Below, piece after piece: positions 1 to 11,451 of a stretch of DNA of 64,000 nucleotides. Positions within the stretch are counted from its first letter, which is position 1, and every line of letters starts with the position of its first letter. Source of the DNA: Ulva prolifera (lineage: Eukaryota > Chlorophyta > Ulvophyceae > Ulvales > Ulvaceae); the NCBI GenBank assembly GCA_023078555.1, contig JALAAN010000010.1:930001-994000 (forward strand), given 5' to 3'. Made by a program: the position numbers and the translations under genes. A model generated the notes under the pieces. It did not search any database. It saw only the letters and a program-made list of their open reading frames with translations, and was not told where the DNA came from.

Positions 1-1
1 G

Positions 2-3000
2 CACAAATACTTCTCAGCATTGGATTTGCAATCTGGCTATCACCAAATTCGTCTCTCGGAGTCAGCTGGCCCTAAAACCGCTTTTAGAACACCGGATGGC
101 CTGTATGAGTGGAAGGTTATGCCGTTCGGCTTGTCCAACGCACCCTCGGTGTTTCAGCACGCAATGAATGTTGTCTTGAAAGGACTTATAGGTAAGATTT
201 GTCTTGCTTATCTCGACGATATTGTGGTTTTGGCACGATCGGAATCTGAGCATGCGACGAACTTGAATCTCGTGTTAACCCGCTTAGCAGAGCATAACTT
301 CTACTGCAACATGGATAAATGCCAATTTGCGCTGCAAGAGATTAAGTACCTAGGACATGTTGTCACGGCGGACACAGTCCAGCCGGACCCATATAAAGTT
401 CAGGTGCTACAAGATTGGCCGGTTACAGACTTGCAAAAATCGACAAACAATATTAGATCGTGTCTCGGATTAGCGGGTTACTTCAGGAGGTTTATTCCGA
501 AGTTCCCGACCTTGGCCGCGCCTTTGTTGCAGCGTATCAGCTCCAAGGAGCAGTTACCTTGGACGCTACAATGCGAACAGGCATTTACAACCATTAAACA
601 ATCTCTGGTCAACGCTACTGTTATGCGCCACCCGGATCTTAACAAATCATTTCACATCTATACTGACGCATCAGATTATGCTTATGGTGCTGTGCTGACT
701 CAGGAACATGAGGATACTCTCTGTCATGTTGCGTGGATTGGCCGTAAATTGAATAAGGCTGAAGAAAATTATTATACACTAGAAAAAGAGCTTGGAGCGA
801 TTGTTTTTGCTTACCGCCAATGGCGATGTTATCTGGAAAACAATCACACAGTGTTTATTCACTCTGACCACAACCCCCTTAGATTTCTACAAACTCAAAA
901 GAAGCTCACCGGCAAACATGCCAGGTGGCTCGAGTCGCTGTCCCGTATTGACTGGAAAATTACTTACATTCCAGGGGACAAGAATGTTGTGGCCGATGCT
1001 GTTAGCAGAGCAACTCACTTGCCTAGCACGGAAATCACGTTGCATGACGGCCACACGCTGGCCGCAGAACGGCCTCACGAACCTTACCGAGCATTAGCAC
1101 TGACAAGCCTTCTAGTGCGCAGGTCCACCGGCCCCGCACCGGATTTATCGGAGGCATTCCCTCCACTACCATTGTCACAGGCTCCATCACATGGCACGGC
1201 ACTTATGGAGTCCCGCAGGGTTACCCCGTCGGCTTGGCAGTCTGCTCCACTTCCGGCCGCCACGAATTTATTCTCCCGCACAACACGGGGACAGCAGTTA
1301 ACCTGGGCGCTGCAGCAGCTCAGCCGCCAGCCAAGCAACCCCGCTTACTCGGTCGTGCAGAGAATGCTGGACCAGAGCAACCGCTCGCTACCGGCCACGA
1401 CTCCGCGGCGGCCCCGGTCACAACCCCCGTTACAGGCTGCGCCCTCAACACGGCGCAGCAACCGGTTTCAGTCCCTCAGCCCGCCGCTCAGCCCACCAAC
1501 GAGTCCGCAACAGCCGTCCACTCCGATGCCCAACCAACCTCCGGACTTGACGACGACTCCGAGCCCTGGCTCCGGGAACTTAGGGCAGCACTCCTCGGCG
1601 AGTGATTCTGCCGACATTGTTCTCGACGCTCAGGCCGTCGAAGACATTGGTACGAATCTCATCGACCAGCACAATCACCATCTTACTCTTGACACCGTGA
1701 TTGATTCGTTTTGGGAACGCTTGCGTCAAGGTTATGCACATGACCCTGCATTTCGTGAACCGCCGAAGCAATTTCGGTTTGATAAACATCTGCAAGCATA
1801 TTTTTGCGAGCACAAGCTTGTCATTCCGGATTATGATGATCTTCGCAAACAAATCTTGTTGTGGCACCATGTGCATCCTTGGCATGCACACTTGGGTGTG
1901 CATAGAACACAAGCACTTATTATGGATACGTTTCATTGGCCCAACATCAGCGGAGACATCAAATCATTTGTATCGCAGTGTCATTCGTGTCAAATAATGA
2001 AATCTCCCGGTTCCACAGTTAGCACCCTGTCACCCCTTCCAGTACCCACAGCATGCTGGCGGGTTGTTAGCTTGGATATGATCACGCAACTACCCCGCAC
2101 TGTGTCTGGTTTTGATTGCATCGTCGTTTTCGTTGACCAGTTTTCTAAGATGGTCCGCCTTGTCCCTGCACTCAGTACTCTGGACGGACCGGGCTTCGCC
2201 AAATTGTTCTTCCAGCATATTTACCCGCACTATGGCTTGTTGTTGGGTATATGTAGTGATCGCGGAGTGCAATGGAACAATAAATTCTTTCAATCCGTTT
2301 GCGAGCACATGGGCATTCGGCTACGGTTAACTTTCTCTTATCACCCCCAAGCAAATGGTCAGGTGGAACGCATGAACAGAGTTATTGGAGAAGCACTGAG
2401 ACATTTTGTCAGTCCAGCACACGACGACTGGGATACATTCTTGCCGCACATCGAGTTCAGCATTAACAGTTCCAAAAATGAAAGCACTGGTTGCAGCCCG
2501 TTTCAACTCAATCGCATTACACCCCCCTTGTCCCCGACTGCTTTGGCATTTGGTATGTCGACATCGCGAAAACCACATGCATCTGTCTTGCATCGGATGT
2601 ATTACCACTTAGCCAAGCAATCTCTGAATGAAGCCAAGCAAAGCATGTGGGCTGGCACTATCCAACCTGAATACTTTGAGCATTTCCGAGCAGGAAAGAA
2701 TGTTCTGCTGTCCTTGTCAAAACTCGCGCTGCATCACCCGTCGCTTAGGCGCAAATTCACTGCCAAATGGGCGGGCCCCTTTCAAATCCTTGAGCTGGTC
2801 GGCACCAGAGCTGCGCGATTGCAACTGCCTGCAACGCTGCAGCAACTTCGCATACACAATGTGTTTCATTTCTCATGTTTAAAACCGTACGTTGCGTCTC
2901 ATCTGCATGAGTACTCCAGCGCACCTAAACTGTCCCGGCCCACAGACGCCAATAAAGTGTTCGAAGTGGAAGCCATCCTTGATTATAGACGCACGCATAC

Positions 3001-3409
3001 ACCCGCTGTCCAGTCCAAAGAGACAGGCCCCATGAAAGGTCCTCACTACTTAGTTAGTTGGAAAGGGTACTCCCCGCAACACAACTTATGGCTCCCTGTT
3101 AATGAGCTGGAGAACTGTTTGGACAAAGTGGCTGATTATATGTTCCAGAATGCGTCTTCCAAACAGCGCGACGTTCTGATCCAACAGTTCCCGCGCACGG
3201 CCCGTGCTAAACTAGCGCACCTGCTGCAACGTGCTCAACAGTCGACCCGACGCGGGATCGACACTGCACCTGCCATTATGTCGCGCCCGCCACGCTTGAC
3301 GCCTAGGACTAGGCGTTGCTCGGCGTACCCGGTAGATGCCGAACCGGCGCTTAAAGCAGCCACATCGCGCCAGCGTTATTGCTCCCGCTGCGCTGCATGC
3401 CTGTACTAG
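2..3409 (+). CDS. Chromovirus pol: RT, RNase H, integrase, chromodomain (partial at 5' end)
   Basis: Polyprotein that copies the element RNA into DNA and inserts it. The frame is open from the window edge. RT shows LDLQSGYHQIRL at the start and the catalytic YLDD at about 209-220. RNase H begins near 650 with YTDASDYAYGAVL. A proline/serine-rich linker covers about 1080-1600. The integrase HHCC zinc region is at about 1865-1990, followed by the catalytic core with Asp near 2073, Asp near 2258 (SDRG) and Glu near 2363 (NGQVERMNR). A chromodomain (HYLVSWKGYSP) lies at about 2957-3145; in chromoviruses this domain directs integration to particular chromatin. The family assignment is firm. The tail after the chromodomain is not conserved in a way I recognise. 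Confidence 0.93.
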   Translation, partial: HKYFSALDLQSGYHQIRLSESAGPKTAFRTPDGLYEWKVMPFGLSNAPSVFQHAMNVVLKGLIGKICLAYLDDIVVLARSESEHATNLNLVLTRLAEHNFYCNMDKCQFALQEIKYLGHVVTADTVQPDPYKVQVLQDWPVTDLQKSTNNIRSCLGLAGYFRRFIPKFPTLAAPLLQRISSKEQLPWTLQCEQAFTTIKQSLVNATVMRHPDLNKSFHIYTDASDYAYGAVLTQEHEDTLCHVAWIGRKLNKAEENYYTLEKELGAIVFAYRQWRCYLENNHTVFIHSDHNPLRFLQTQKKLTGKHARWLESLSRIDWKITYIPGDKNVVADAVSRATHLPSTEITLHDGHTLAAERPHEPYRALALTSLLVRRSTGPAPDLSEAFPPLPLSQAPSHGTALMESRRVTPSAWQSAPLPAATNLFSRTTRGQQLTWALQQLSRQPSNPAYSVVQRMLDQSNRSLPATTPRRPRSQPPLQAAPSTRRSNRFQSLSPPLSPPTSPQQPSTPMPNQPPDLTTTPSPGSGNLGQHSSASDSADIVLDAQAVEDIGTNLIDQHNHHLTLDTVIDSFWERLRQGYAHDPAFREPPKQFRFDKHLQAYFCEHKLVIPDYDDLRKQILLWHHVHPWHAHLGVHRTQALIMDTFHWPNISGDIKSFVSQCHSCQIMKSPGSTVSTLSPLPVPTACWRVVSLDMITQLPRTVSGFDCIVVFVDQFSKMVRLVPALSTLDGPGFAKLFFQHIYPHYGLLLGICSDRGVQWNNKFFQSVCEHMGIRLRLTFSYHPQANGQVERMNRVIGEALRHFVSPAHDDWDTFLPHIEFSINSSKNESTGCSPFQLNRITPPLSPTALAFGMSTSRKPHASVLHRMYYHLAKQSLNEAKQSMWAGTIQPEYFEHFRAGKNVLLSLSKLALHHPSLRRKFTAKWAGPFQILELVGTRAARLQLPATLQQLRIHNVFHFSCLKPYVASHLHEYSSAPKLSRPTDANKVFEVEAILDYRRTHTPAVQSKETGPMKGPHYLVSWKGYSPQHNLWLPVNELENCLDKVADYMFQNASSKQRDVLIQQFPRTARAKLAHLLQRAQQSTRRGIDTAPAIMSRPPRLTPRTRRCSAYPVDAEPALKAATSRQRYCSRCAACLY

Positions 3410-3679
3410 GTCTTCGCTGCGCCCGCTATGTGTTGAAGGGGACGCCTGGATTCATGATAGCACTTACAGGGCATTTACACGGTCGTCAGGAGTTGGGATC
3501 GACGCAGGTATTGCTTGACCGTATCCTGCCCGCTCCGCCGACACTTGTCGGTCTTAGGTCCATGTGCATGATCACATAGGAACCAGCACTGCCACCCCCA
3601 CAGCACTCGTCATGCTGGGCACGGGCATTCACTGGGTGGAGCCCCAGCACGGCAGCGACTCGTACCTTACCTGCCTTGA

Positions 3680-4129
3680 GTGTACCGTTATTCTTATTTT
3701 TTTCTACAGGTATTTATGGGGTTGTTCACTTTATTTGGCGCTGCATCGGGGTGTTCTTGCTCGGTGCGCGATTACCTCGGAACGCCTATATTGTGGCGCC
3801 TCATCGCTTACTTATGCCGTTGTGCAGTGGCTTCCTTGCCCGACTTACCCGGAGACTCCGCGCTGGCGGACGGCAGGCTTAAAAGGCTCCTGGTCAACAT
3901 TGACAGAATTATGAAGGACGACCTCCATATTTCCGCGGCCGCCGGCAGCGTCGACGAATTTAAGCGCCGTCTTCGCGGCATTGTTAGTGCCGAGCGCACG
4001 GTGGTGATGGCTGCTCGCATTCGTGAGCGCACGCTGCATGACTTTATAGAATTTGCCACGCATTCTCATGGCCATGTTTTGGGCCACTACTTAGACGACT
4101 TGATCGTGGCCTTCTCGGACATGATGTAA
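3680..4129 (+). CDS. Extra ORF downstream of chromovirus pol, unknown function
   Basis: An ORF of about 150 residues lies between pol and the 3' LTR, where most Ty3 elements have nothing. It starts with a hydrophobic stretch (VFMGLFTLFGAASG), then a cysteine-containing segment and a helical C-terminal half rich in Arg, His and Asp. The same protein sequence is present in the second copy at 40662-41222, with a longer N-terminus. I recognise no domain. Conservation between two young copies is weak evidence of selection. Whether it is expressed from a spliced RNA is unknown. Confidence 0.5.
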   Translation: MYRYSYFFLQVFMGLFTLFGAASGCSCSVRDYLGTPILWRLIAYLCRCAVASLPDLPGDSALADGRLKRLLVNIDRIMKDDLHISAAAGSVDEFKRRLRGIVSAERTVVMAARIRERTLHDFIEFATHSHGHVLGHYLDDLIVAFSDMM

Positions 4130-4321
4130 CTTATTTGCAAGGCAGTCACGGCGCCGGCGCTTGTTGCAAAGCCCCGACGTCGTCCCTGCTCCGCAGGCTT
4201 TGGCCCTTCGCGTCATTTTTAGGTTCACTTGCCATCTATCGTGATGCCTTCTTCGTGTGTGGTCTCGCCAGCATCTCTGTGCTTCGCTTTTTGAGCTTCG
4301 CTCCTCTGTTAAGGGGGGAGG

Positions 4322-5176
4322 TGTTGTGAGATACATCTCACTAGGCGCATGCTGGCGCGGCACACCTATAGACACCTAAGGCTGCAGCGCAGACCACAAC
4401 ATGTGTCCTCGTAACTTGGACTGGCGTCTGTACAACGCCACTTATACATTATATACCACGTTAATTATTATTATGCACATATGTGCACGCAATTTATGTA
4501 CAGCGTCTTGTACACTCGAATCACAATGATACGTGTATGCCAGACACCTTACTGGACGTGGCTACGAGTGCACCAACTCGGCCAGCTTACGCAGCCATGC
4601 TTAGTTGGCACTGTATTATATCGGATTACCTGGACCAGCGCATTAGCGGTCATGTCCTACCCAAGCTAGACTGGTATCTTACAGACCGGTTCGCATGCAG
4701 ACCTCCCATGTGTATTTGCGAACTCACGCATGTTACGCGGCAGCCTTGGGGCTTCGCATGCATGCCCGCTGTGAGCAGGCACGGCTCCCACATCGAACAC
4801 GAAATCAGTGTGCGATCAGCCTTCAGGCTCCGAAGGCCACATGCTTACTTTCTCCCGCAGTTACTCGGGATCTGGGGTCTGCGCTCTGCGCGATCCGGCG
4901 AGGCCAGCTCTAACAGGGGGATCGACCTGGGCGCACACACCATCGGTATTTATACCGAGCGCTTGCTGGGACCAGGGACGTTTTACAGTGATCTGGTTGG
5001 GGCGCCACCCATTCGTGCATCACATTGTATTGAATTCTTGCCTCTTTTCGCATCTGTCTGTTCTATTTCTGTCTGCCTGTACAGCCTTCGTGCTGCGGCG
5101 TTTAGCCCATTTTATTCAGCTGTCCTCGCGCAGCACCGTAGGTCCGTTCCGCCCCGGCGACTCAGAGACCTCAACA
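4322..5176 (+). repeat. 3' LTR of chromovirus copy 1
   Basis: About 855 bp, starting TGTTGTGAGATAC directly after the purine tract and ending in CAACA. It aligns over its full length with both LTRs of the copy at 39618-45102. It contains the dyad GAGATACATCTC at its start. Confidence 0.9.
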
Positions 5177-6097
5177 GATCCGCTTTACCCATACTGATGC
5201 CCGAGCCCGGCAGTTGTGCATGTCAGTCGCTGCGGCAGTGACCAGTTGCCCCTTGTTGCCACTCTGCAACGCTGTGACGCAGATCACAAGTCAAGGGCAG
5301 CTGAAGATCGTCCTCTTGTATTTTGAAGCAGAGGTGACATGTCATGTTAGGGCGACAATTAGTATCGTATTGATTGCGAGACGCTGAAGTACTCTCGCAA
5401 CGTCGTCGATGTCTTGCACTTCCTTTGTTGTGCACGAGGCAGCCGTGCCTTGGCTCAAGCTATCTTGATACGCATCGCTCTGTTTACCCGACAGTATCAT
5501 GCCACTAGCAGCTATCCAGGCTCGGCAACTGCAACGGTGCCTGCAACTATCGGCACCACGCAAACATAAGTCCTGGATCTAGCGCTCACGCTCACGACTC
5601 CGCTCCAGAACGATAATCTTCCTACATGGTATGCTCCCTCTTTCATTTCTGGGTCAAGGCACTTCATCCAAGTTCGCGTTGGTGATTCGCGAGACTCGCG
5701 AGCAGGCCCGCGGGCCTGACAAAGACCATAGCTTCATGCTTGAAGTTTTATCAATAATTATGGATAACCTTCGCAAATAGTTGATACAGTACAGCGAATA
5801 CGCACGAATTGAAATCTTGCCGTTGCACTGTGTCGGGGGCTGGTGCTGTACAGTTTTGCGTCACTTGTGAGGCTCCACATGCAAAGGCAGCCGTCATGCA
5901 AGTCAGGAACTCCTTATGTTGTGGACGTGCGACTATCTAGATTCGTAGCTTAGTCTGTTACGCCTGATGTTGACCGTTCACAGCGTCGTTGGCACAGAGA
6001 TTACCAAGCAATGTGAATCTGTGCTTGAACAATGTGATTTGGCAGTGCATTGGATCTATCAAACGCTGATAGCAACTTATGCAGCTGTGCCTATGCA
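5177..6097. other. Gap between chromovirus LTR and TIR element
   Basis: About 0.9 kb with no coding region I can support. The only notable item is a 16-bp palindrome, CAGGCCCGCGGGCCTG, near 5704. Confidence 0.5.
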
Positions 6098-6709
6098 CAC
6101 AGGCCAGATGCCAGACTGACTCACCTGGGTGCGCCGGCGGGAAGGGTGCGCTACCTGGGGGTGCGCTAAGCCACAACTTTTCCGGAAAGGGGGTTTTTTG
6201 AGGTTTGAGGTTGTATTGAGGTCACTTAGTGCATATATATCGTTGTGACAGGCTTGGTTTGTTCAATGTGGTCTTACAGAGGTTGTATCGGTTCGCGTGA
6301 TGAAGTTCGGCGCGCCTTTGCAGTGCGCCATAGGTCCAGGTGCGCCGTGTGGAAGTGAGTCACGACAGTGCACAGCTCATGCGGCGTGCTACAAGCGAAC
6401 TGATGCCTGTGAGTTGCAGTCAGGTGATTGGAGAATATGAAAAGGCTATTTACTTGAGTTCAGGGCGTGCCATGTCCTGTGATCGCTTCTCTGTAAGCGC
6501 GGTCGGGCTGATAGTTCACACAGGCGGCAGCAGCGTTTCGCGGCTTTCATAGCACCAACCCCTGTATGTGATGAAGTTGATTTCGCGTGAAAGCACGGTC
6601 GGGTCACACCAGTGCGTATGTGGATCTGTTCTGGCGTGTACGCGTTCTGGCTTGTTCTCGTGACAGATATATAAACTCATGACATTATACATCGCCATGT
6701 ACACAGAAT

Positions 6710-7018
6710 TGTTGAGAGAAGTGTGTTTAGCCTAGTGCTGAGCGCCCGCTGAGTAGACATGCTGACTCGCGCTGACTCGCGCTGACTCGTGCTGAGTCAA
6801 TGTAGCGGCTAATGCATATCATGCAGCAACAGTGTGCTAGTGGTCATGACTGTGGGATATTGATCTGCATATAGTGTAGCTGTAGTTAGTGAGCATCACA
6901 GAGTGCTTGCTAACGACCCACATGTCGTGACAGGTGTGACCTCAAACTCATTGCATAAATATGTCGCCCTCTCTCATGTAAACACAGAGTGCTTGCTAAC
7001 GACCCACATGTCGTGACA
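6710..7018 (+). repeat. 5' LTR of copia element
   Basis: 309 bp, TG...CA ended. It contains a run of the heptad-like unit GCTGACTCGC and two direct copies of a segment of about 36 bp (starting CACAGAGTGCTTGCTAACGA), one in the middle and one forming the LTR end. Confidence 0.95.
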
Positions 7019-7028
7019 GGTTATGGGC
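7019..7028 (+). promoter_or_regulatory. Copia primer-binding site, resembling half initiator tRNA-Met
   Basis: GGTTATGGGC directly follows the 5' LTR. It is one mismatch from GGTTATGAGC, the complement of the anticodon arm of eukaryotic initiator tRNA-Met. Copia of Drosophila and yeast Ty5 are known to prime from a cleaved half of that tRNA. Confidence 0.55.
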
Positions 7029-7062
7029 TTTTGACGAATCCACTGCGTTTCAAAGATCTGAA

Positions 7063-10000
7063 ATGAATCTTAAAGATGTCAAGCTTGGCATTGAGCTCAC
7101 TCAAGCCAATGCTGTCCAATGGTTTCAGCGGATGGAAATCCTGCTTAGAAGCCTTGAATGCTGGACCGCCGTTGCCAATGATGCTGGTGACGTTGCTCAT
7201 AAAAACGCAGCTCGACTTGCACTTGCATGCAATGTCGGAGATGATTTAATACATCAAGTCAGCCCCACAGCATCTCCCAAAGACATATGGGACGTGCTGA
7301 AGAAGCAGTTCTCCGGTGTCAGTTCGGCTCGGAAGATAGCCTTATCTCGAGCTCAAGCCAGCTTCAGGAAAAATGCTGATGAGTCACTCGACACCTTCAT
7401 CACCAGAGCAGAGCATTTACGTGCTGAATTGATCTCAGCACAAATGCACAAGGAAGACGAGTTTGTTCTCACATTTCTAGCTGCTCTTGATGAATCTGAC
7501 TTCTCATCATGGGCTCAAGCCACATCGGCTCGGCCCACTCTGCCCTCATTTGATGACGTGACTGAGAATCTCAGAGGCACCTTCTATCAGAAGCTGCATG
7601 ACACGTCATCATCATCCCGGTCCGGAGCTTATCAGATAAGCTCAGATCAGAGACCTCAATGTGAGTATTGCCACAGACCAGGCCATCAGATTCTCCAGTG
7701 CTTCAAACTGAAGAATGATCAGCTTTCCTATGAGAATGATTCCAATGCTGGCCGAGGCGCAGGCCGTGGTAGAGGCCGTGGCAGAGGCCGTGGCCGAGGC
7801 CGTGGCCGTGGATATCGTGGCAGTGGCAGAGGTTCTGGTGCCAATGCTAATCAAGCATCTGGCCCTCCAAGCACCAGCGCATTTGTTTGCATTGCAAATG
7901 CTGCGTCCTCACAAGAGTCCACATGGCTCTTTGATTCAGCAGCTACCGATCACATGGTGAATCGAGCTGAGTATCTGCATGACATTACTGCCATGCAATC
8001 AACATGTACTGTAGCCAACAACCAGACCGAGGAAGTTTCAGCCGTTGGCACAGTCAAGCTGACCAATCATTGCGGTGAAGAGGTCGAGCTGAAGAATGTG
8101 CTGCTTGTTCCGAAGCTGCAAGACAATCTGATATCTCTCAGCCGTGCTGATGAAGCAGGGCTCTCGTACACAGGCGAGAAAGACAAGATTATTCTTTGCA
8201 ATGGCTCCAAGCAGCTCTTGAGAGGCGACAAAGTCAATCGTCTCTACTGTGTACAATGTGAGCCGATCATCTCAGATCAGGTGATACAGGCTGCTGCTGC
8301 ATCCCATGTGAATGATGCCATCATATGGCATCGCAGATTCGGCCATGCAGGCCACAGCACCTTGGCAAAGATGTCCCGAGGAGAGACTGTGCAAGGCCTG
8401 CCCCCAGCTCGTGTGTTTGATGAACAGCTCAAGTCAACAGCTGTGTGCACCCCGTGTGCAATAGGGAGGATGAAGAGAGAATCATTTCCCGCAATTAACA
8501 CACCGCAGAGCATCTGCCAAGCTGGAGCGTCTGCACACTGATATTGCAGGACCATTTGAAACATCCGCAGGTGGTGCCAATTACTACCTGATGGTCGTTG
8601 ATGACTTCAGTGGCTATAAAGTCATCGTCCCGATTGCCAGAAAATCTGATGCAGCAGATGCACTGATGAATCTCATTCCGAAACTTGAGAAGAAGTACAA
8701 TGCCACTGTTCGTGCCGTGCGCTTTGATCGCGACACAGTGTTTCTGTCCAACAAAGTGCAGTCCTTCCTCAATGACAGGCACATTGAGTCACAAGAAACA
8801 TCAGGCTACAGCCCAGCTGAGAATGGGCATGCAGAGCGAGGCATCGGCTCTTGCTCAGTTTTGCGTGACTCTCTGATGGCAGATGCAGGCTTAAAGAAGA
8901 AGTATTGGGCAGAGGCAGCAATGCATGCCGTGTACCTGTCCAACATCATGTCCAGTGAAGGTGAGCCATCATCATGGCAGCTCCTGAAAGGCACCAAGCC
9001 TGATATCAGCAATTTGCACATCTGGGGCTGCACGTGCTTCGTGCGAGTCCCATCCGAGAAGCGCAAGAAAGGTCAACTCCCAGCCAAAGCAGTCGTGGGT
9101 AAGCATCTTGGCTATGCTCAGCCAAATTTCAAAGCATTCAGAATCCTGCTTCCTGATGGCAAGGTCCAGATCTCCAGAGATGTGAGGTTTGATGAGTCGG
9201 CAGCACCAGCAAGCGATGATCGCTTCGACATGTTGTCAGATGTGATGGACGCAGCAGCGCCGCCACAAGCGCCACCGCAAGCGCCACCACAAGCAGCATC
9301 GCAATCACAGCCTCAGATTCAGCAGCAATTGCAGCAGCAAATTTCTCTGCCATTGCCGCCGGCGCATGTGCAGCCACTCATGTCGACAAATCCGCTCTAT
9401 GATGAACAAGAGCAAGCGCCTGAGGATGCAGCTCCAGAAGAGGAACCTTCTGATGAGTCCGCCGTGCAACCCGTCATGCCACGGCGCAATCCTCCGCGCA
9501 AACGACAGCCACCTCAGGATCCTTATCGGCAATTCATGCACGGTCTCCCACGCAACGCCCATGTGAATTTTCGGCTGTAGGGCTTGCTCCTGAGCCCTTG
9601 ACCATTGAAGCAGCACTTGCTGGACCTGAAGCGCCGTTTTGGCAAGTTGCAGCTGATGAGGAGTACAATTCTCTCGTGTCAATGAATGCATGGGAACTCA
9701 TGGCAGTGCCACGTGACAAAAAGGCCATTCCATCCAAATGGGTGTTCAAGAGGAAGTTGAACGCAGATGGTTCAATTGAGCGCTACAAAGCGCGCCTTGT
9801 GATCAAAGGCTTCTTTCAAAGACCTGGAGTAGACTACAATGCAGTCTTTTCTCCAGTTGTGCGTGCAAGCACAGTCCGCCTGTTCTTCTCTATCGTGGCG
9901 AGCTTCGATCTTGAGTGCCATGCCATTGATATCAAAAATGCCTTCATCCAGGGCGATCTAGAAGAGCAGATATTCATGCAACAGCCAGCGGGATATGATG

Positions 10001-11130
10001 ATAACACAGGCCGTGCTTGTCTCTTGAACAAGAGTCTGTATGGCCTCAAGCAGGCTCCACGTGTGTGGAACAAGCTGCTTTCAGCCCACATTGTCTTCCT
10101 GGGATTTGTCCAGAACAAGAGCGATGGTGCATTCTTCATGTTGTTCTCTGAGCAACTCGGCTTTGTCCTCCTCCTTTGTTATGTGGACGACATTCAGATT
10201 GCTGCCAAGAAATTGAGCAGCGTTCAGAAGATCAAGCAAGCAATCTTGCTCAAATTCCCTGGGAAAGATCTGGGTGAGTCAAAGTTCTTCCTGCAAATGT
10301 CAATTCAACGAAATCGCCAACAGAAGCTCGTCTACTTAAAGCAGCAACGCCACATTGAAAAGCTGATTGATGAGCACAACCTTCAAGATGCATGGCCAGT
10401 GTCAATCCCAATGATCGTCAATGTATATAAAGACCCATCAGGTCAAACAATCACAGATCCAACCGCCATTTCGCAGTACAAGTCTATTGTGGGAGCTCTT
10501 CTCCACATTGCCAACCACACCAGGCCAGATGTTGCGTTCGCTGTCTCCTACCTGGCCAGATTTACTGCTCAGCCAACATGCAGCAACTTTGCTAGGCTGA
10601 AAGATGTGCTGCTATACCTGCATGGCACTGCTTCCTACAGCTTGAGACTAGGAGGCCCTGAATGTGCATTGCATGGATTCTGTGATTCTGATTGGGCTGG
10701 TTGTGTGTATACAAGGAAATCAACGACAGGCTTCATTGTGAAGTGCGGCATAGGTAGCATTGTTTGGAAGTGTTCCAAGCAGGCCACCGTGAGTCGCTCA
10801 TCATCAGAAGCAGAATACATAGCAGCTGGAGAGATTGCAAAAGAAGTACAGTATCTGTACGACATGGCTCCTCAAGTGGGCCTTCCTCCTGCTTGTATAC
10901 CAATAGGGATTGACAACAGGGCAGCGAAGAGTTTAATTGAAGATCCACTTTCAGCTGCCCGGACTAAGCACATAGAAATTGTTTTTCATCATGTGAGAGA
11001 GAAGGTGAAGCGACAGCAGATGAGATTCATACCAGTTCCAACAGCTGACAATCCAGCTGATGTTTTAACGAAGCCACTGTCGCAACAGATGTTTGAGAAG
11101 CATCGTCAGACGCTTGGCGTTGTGCCCTAG
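7063..11130 (+). pseudogene. Copia gag-pol coding region (gag, PR, IN, RT, RNase H)
   Basis: Gag starts with MNLKDVKLGIEL near 7063 and has the copia UBN2-like region, a CCHC knuckle (CEYCHRPGHQILQC) near 7660 and a Gly/Arg-rich tract near 7750-7840. The protease region has the WLFDSAATDHM motif near 7925. Integrase follows at about 8300-9550, with the GAG-pre-integrase segment (IWHRRFGHAGHSTL), the catalytic core (VVDDFSGY, ENGHAERG) and a Gln/Pro-rich tail. RT covers about 9600-10400 with the core CYVDDIQIA near 10180. RNase H is at about 10660-11100 (SDWAGCVYTRKSTTGF, EAEYIAA, ADVLTKPL). The order gag-PR-IN-RT-RH defines Ty1/copia. About two breaks are present. Confidence 0.93.
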
Positions 11131-11142
11131 ACTATGGGGGCG

Positions 11143-11451
11143 TGTTAAGAGAAGTGTGTTTAGCCTAGTGCTGAGCGCCCGCTGAGTAGACATGCTGACT
11201 CGCGCTGACTCGCGCTGACTCGTGCTGAGTCAATGTAGCGGCTAATGCATATCATGCAGCAACAGTGTGCTAGTGGTCATGACTGTGGGATATTGATCTG
11301 CATATAGTGTAGCTGTAGTTAGTGAGCATCACAGAGTGCTTGCTAACGACCCACATGTCGTGACAGGTGTGACCTCAAACTCATTGCATAAATATGTCGC
11401 CCTCTCTCATGTAAACACAGAGTGCTTGCTAACGACCCACATGTCGTGACA
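11143..11451 (+). repeat. 3' LTR of copia element
   Basis: 309 bp, essentially identical to the 5' LTR, preceded by the short purine-rich tract TATGGGGGCG and followed by the target duplication AGAAT. Confidence 0.95.

Larger units (their letters stand above)
1..5176 (+). mobile_element. Ty3/gypsy chromovirus, 3' part (5' end outside window)
   Basis: The window opens inside the reverse transcriptase of a Ty3 chromovirus. In order it shows RT, RNase H, a long low-complexity linker, integrase with its zinc-binding domain, a chromodomain, an additional downstream ORF, a purine-rich tract (4311-4321) and a 3' LTR (4322-5176). A second copy of the family lies on the other strand at 39618-45102, which fixes the LTR boundaries. 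The visible pol frame looks whole. The 5' LTR and gag lie upstream of the window, so the target-site duplication cannot be checked. Similarity to the second copy is very high, so it is young. Confidence 0.93.
6710..11451 (+). mobile_element. Ty1/copia retrotransposon, full-length, very young
   Basis: Complete copia element with 309-bp LTRs at 6710-7018 and 11143-11451 that differ at about one position. It is flanked by the 5-bp duplication AGAAT (6705-6709 and 11452-11456). The empty site, with a single AGAAT, is present in the twin DNA element near 26960. Parts in order: primer-binding site at 7019, gag with a CCHC knuckle, protease, integrase, RT, RNase H, short purine tract, 3' LTR. The coding region shows about two breaks. 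Insertion postdates the duplication of the host DNA element. Confidence 0.95.

Noticed and set aside
3564-4129. Envelope gene for the extra chromovirus ORF
   Set aside because: Only one hydrophobic stretch and no recognisable envelope features; a generic accessory ORF is the most that can be said.
5704-5719. 16-bp palindrome CAGGCCCGCGGGCCTG and the similar CAGGCCCCGGGCCTG near 12032
   Set aside because: Isolated palindromes without repeat context; not enough to propose a site.
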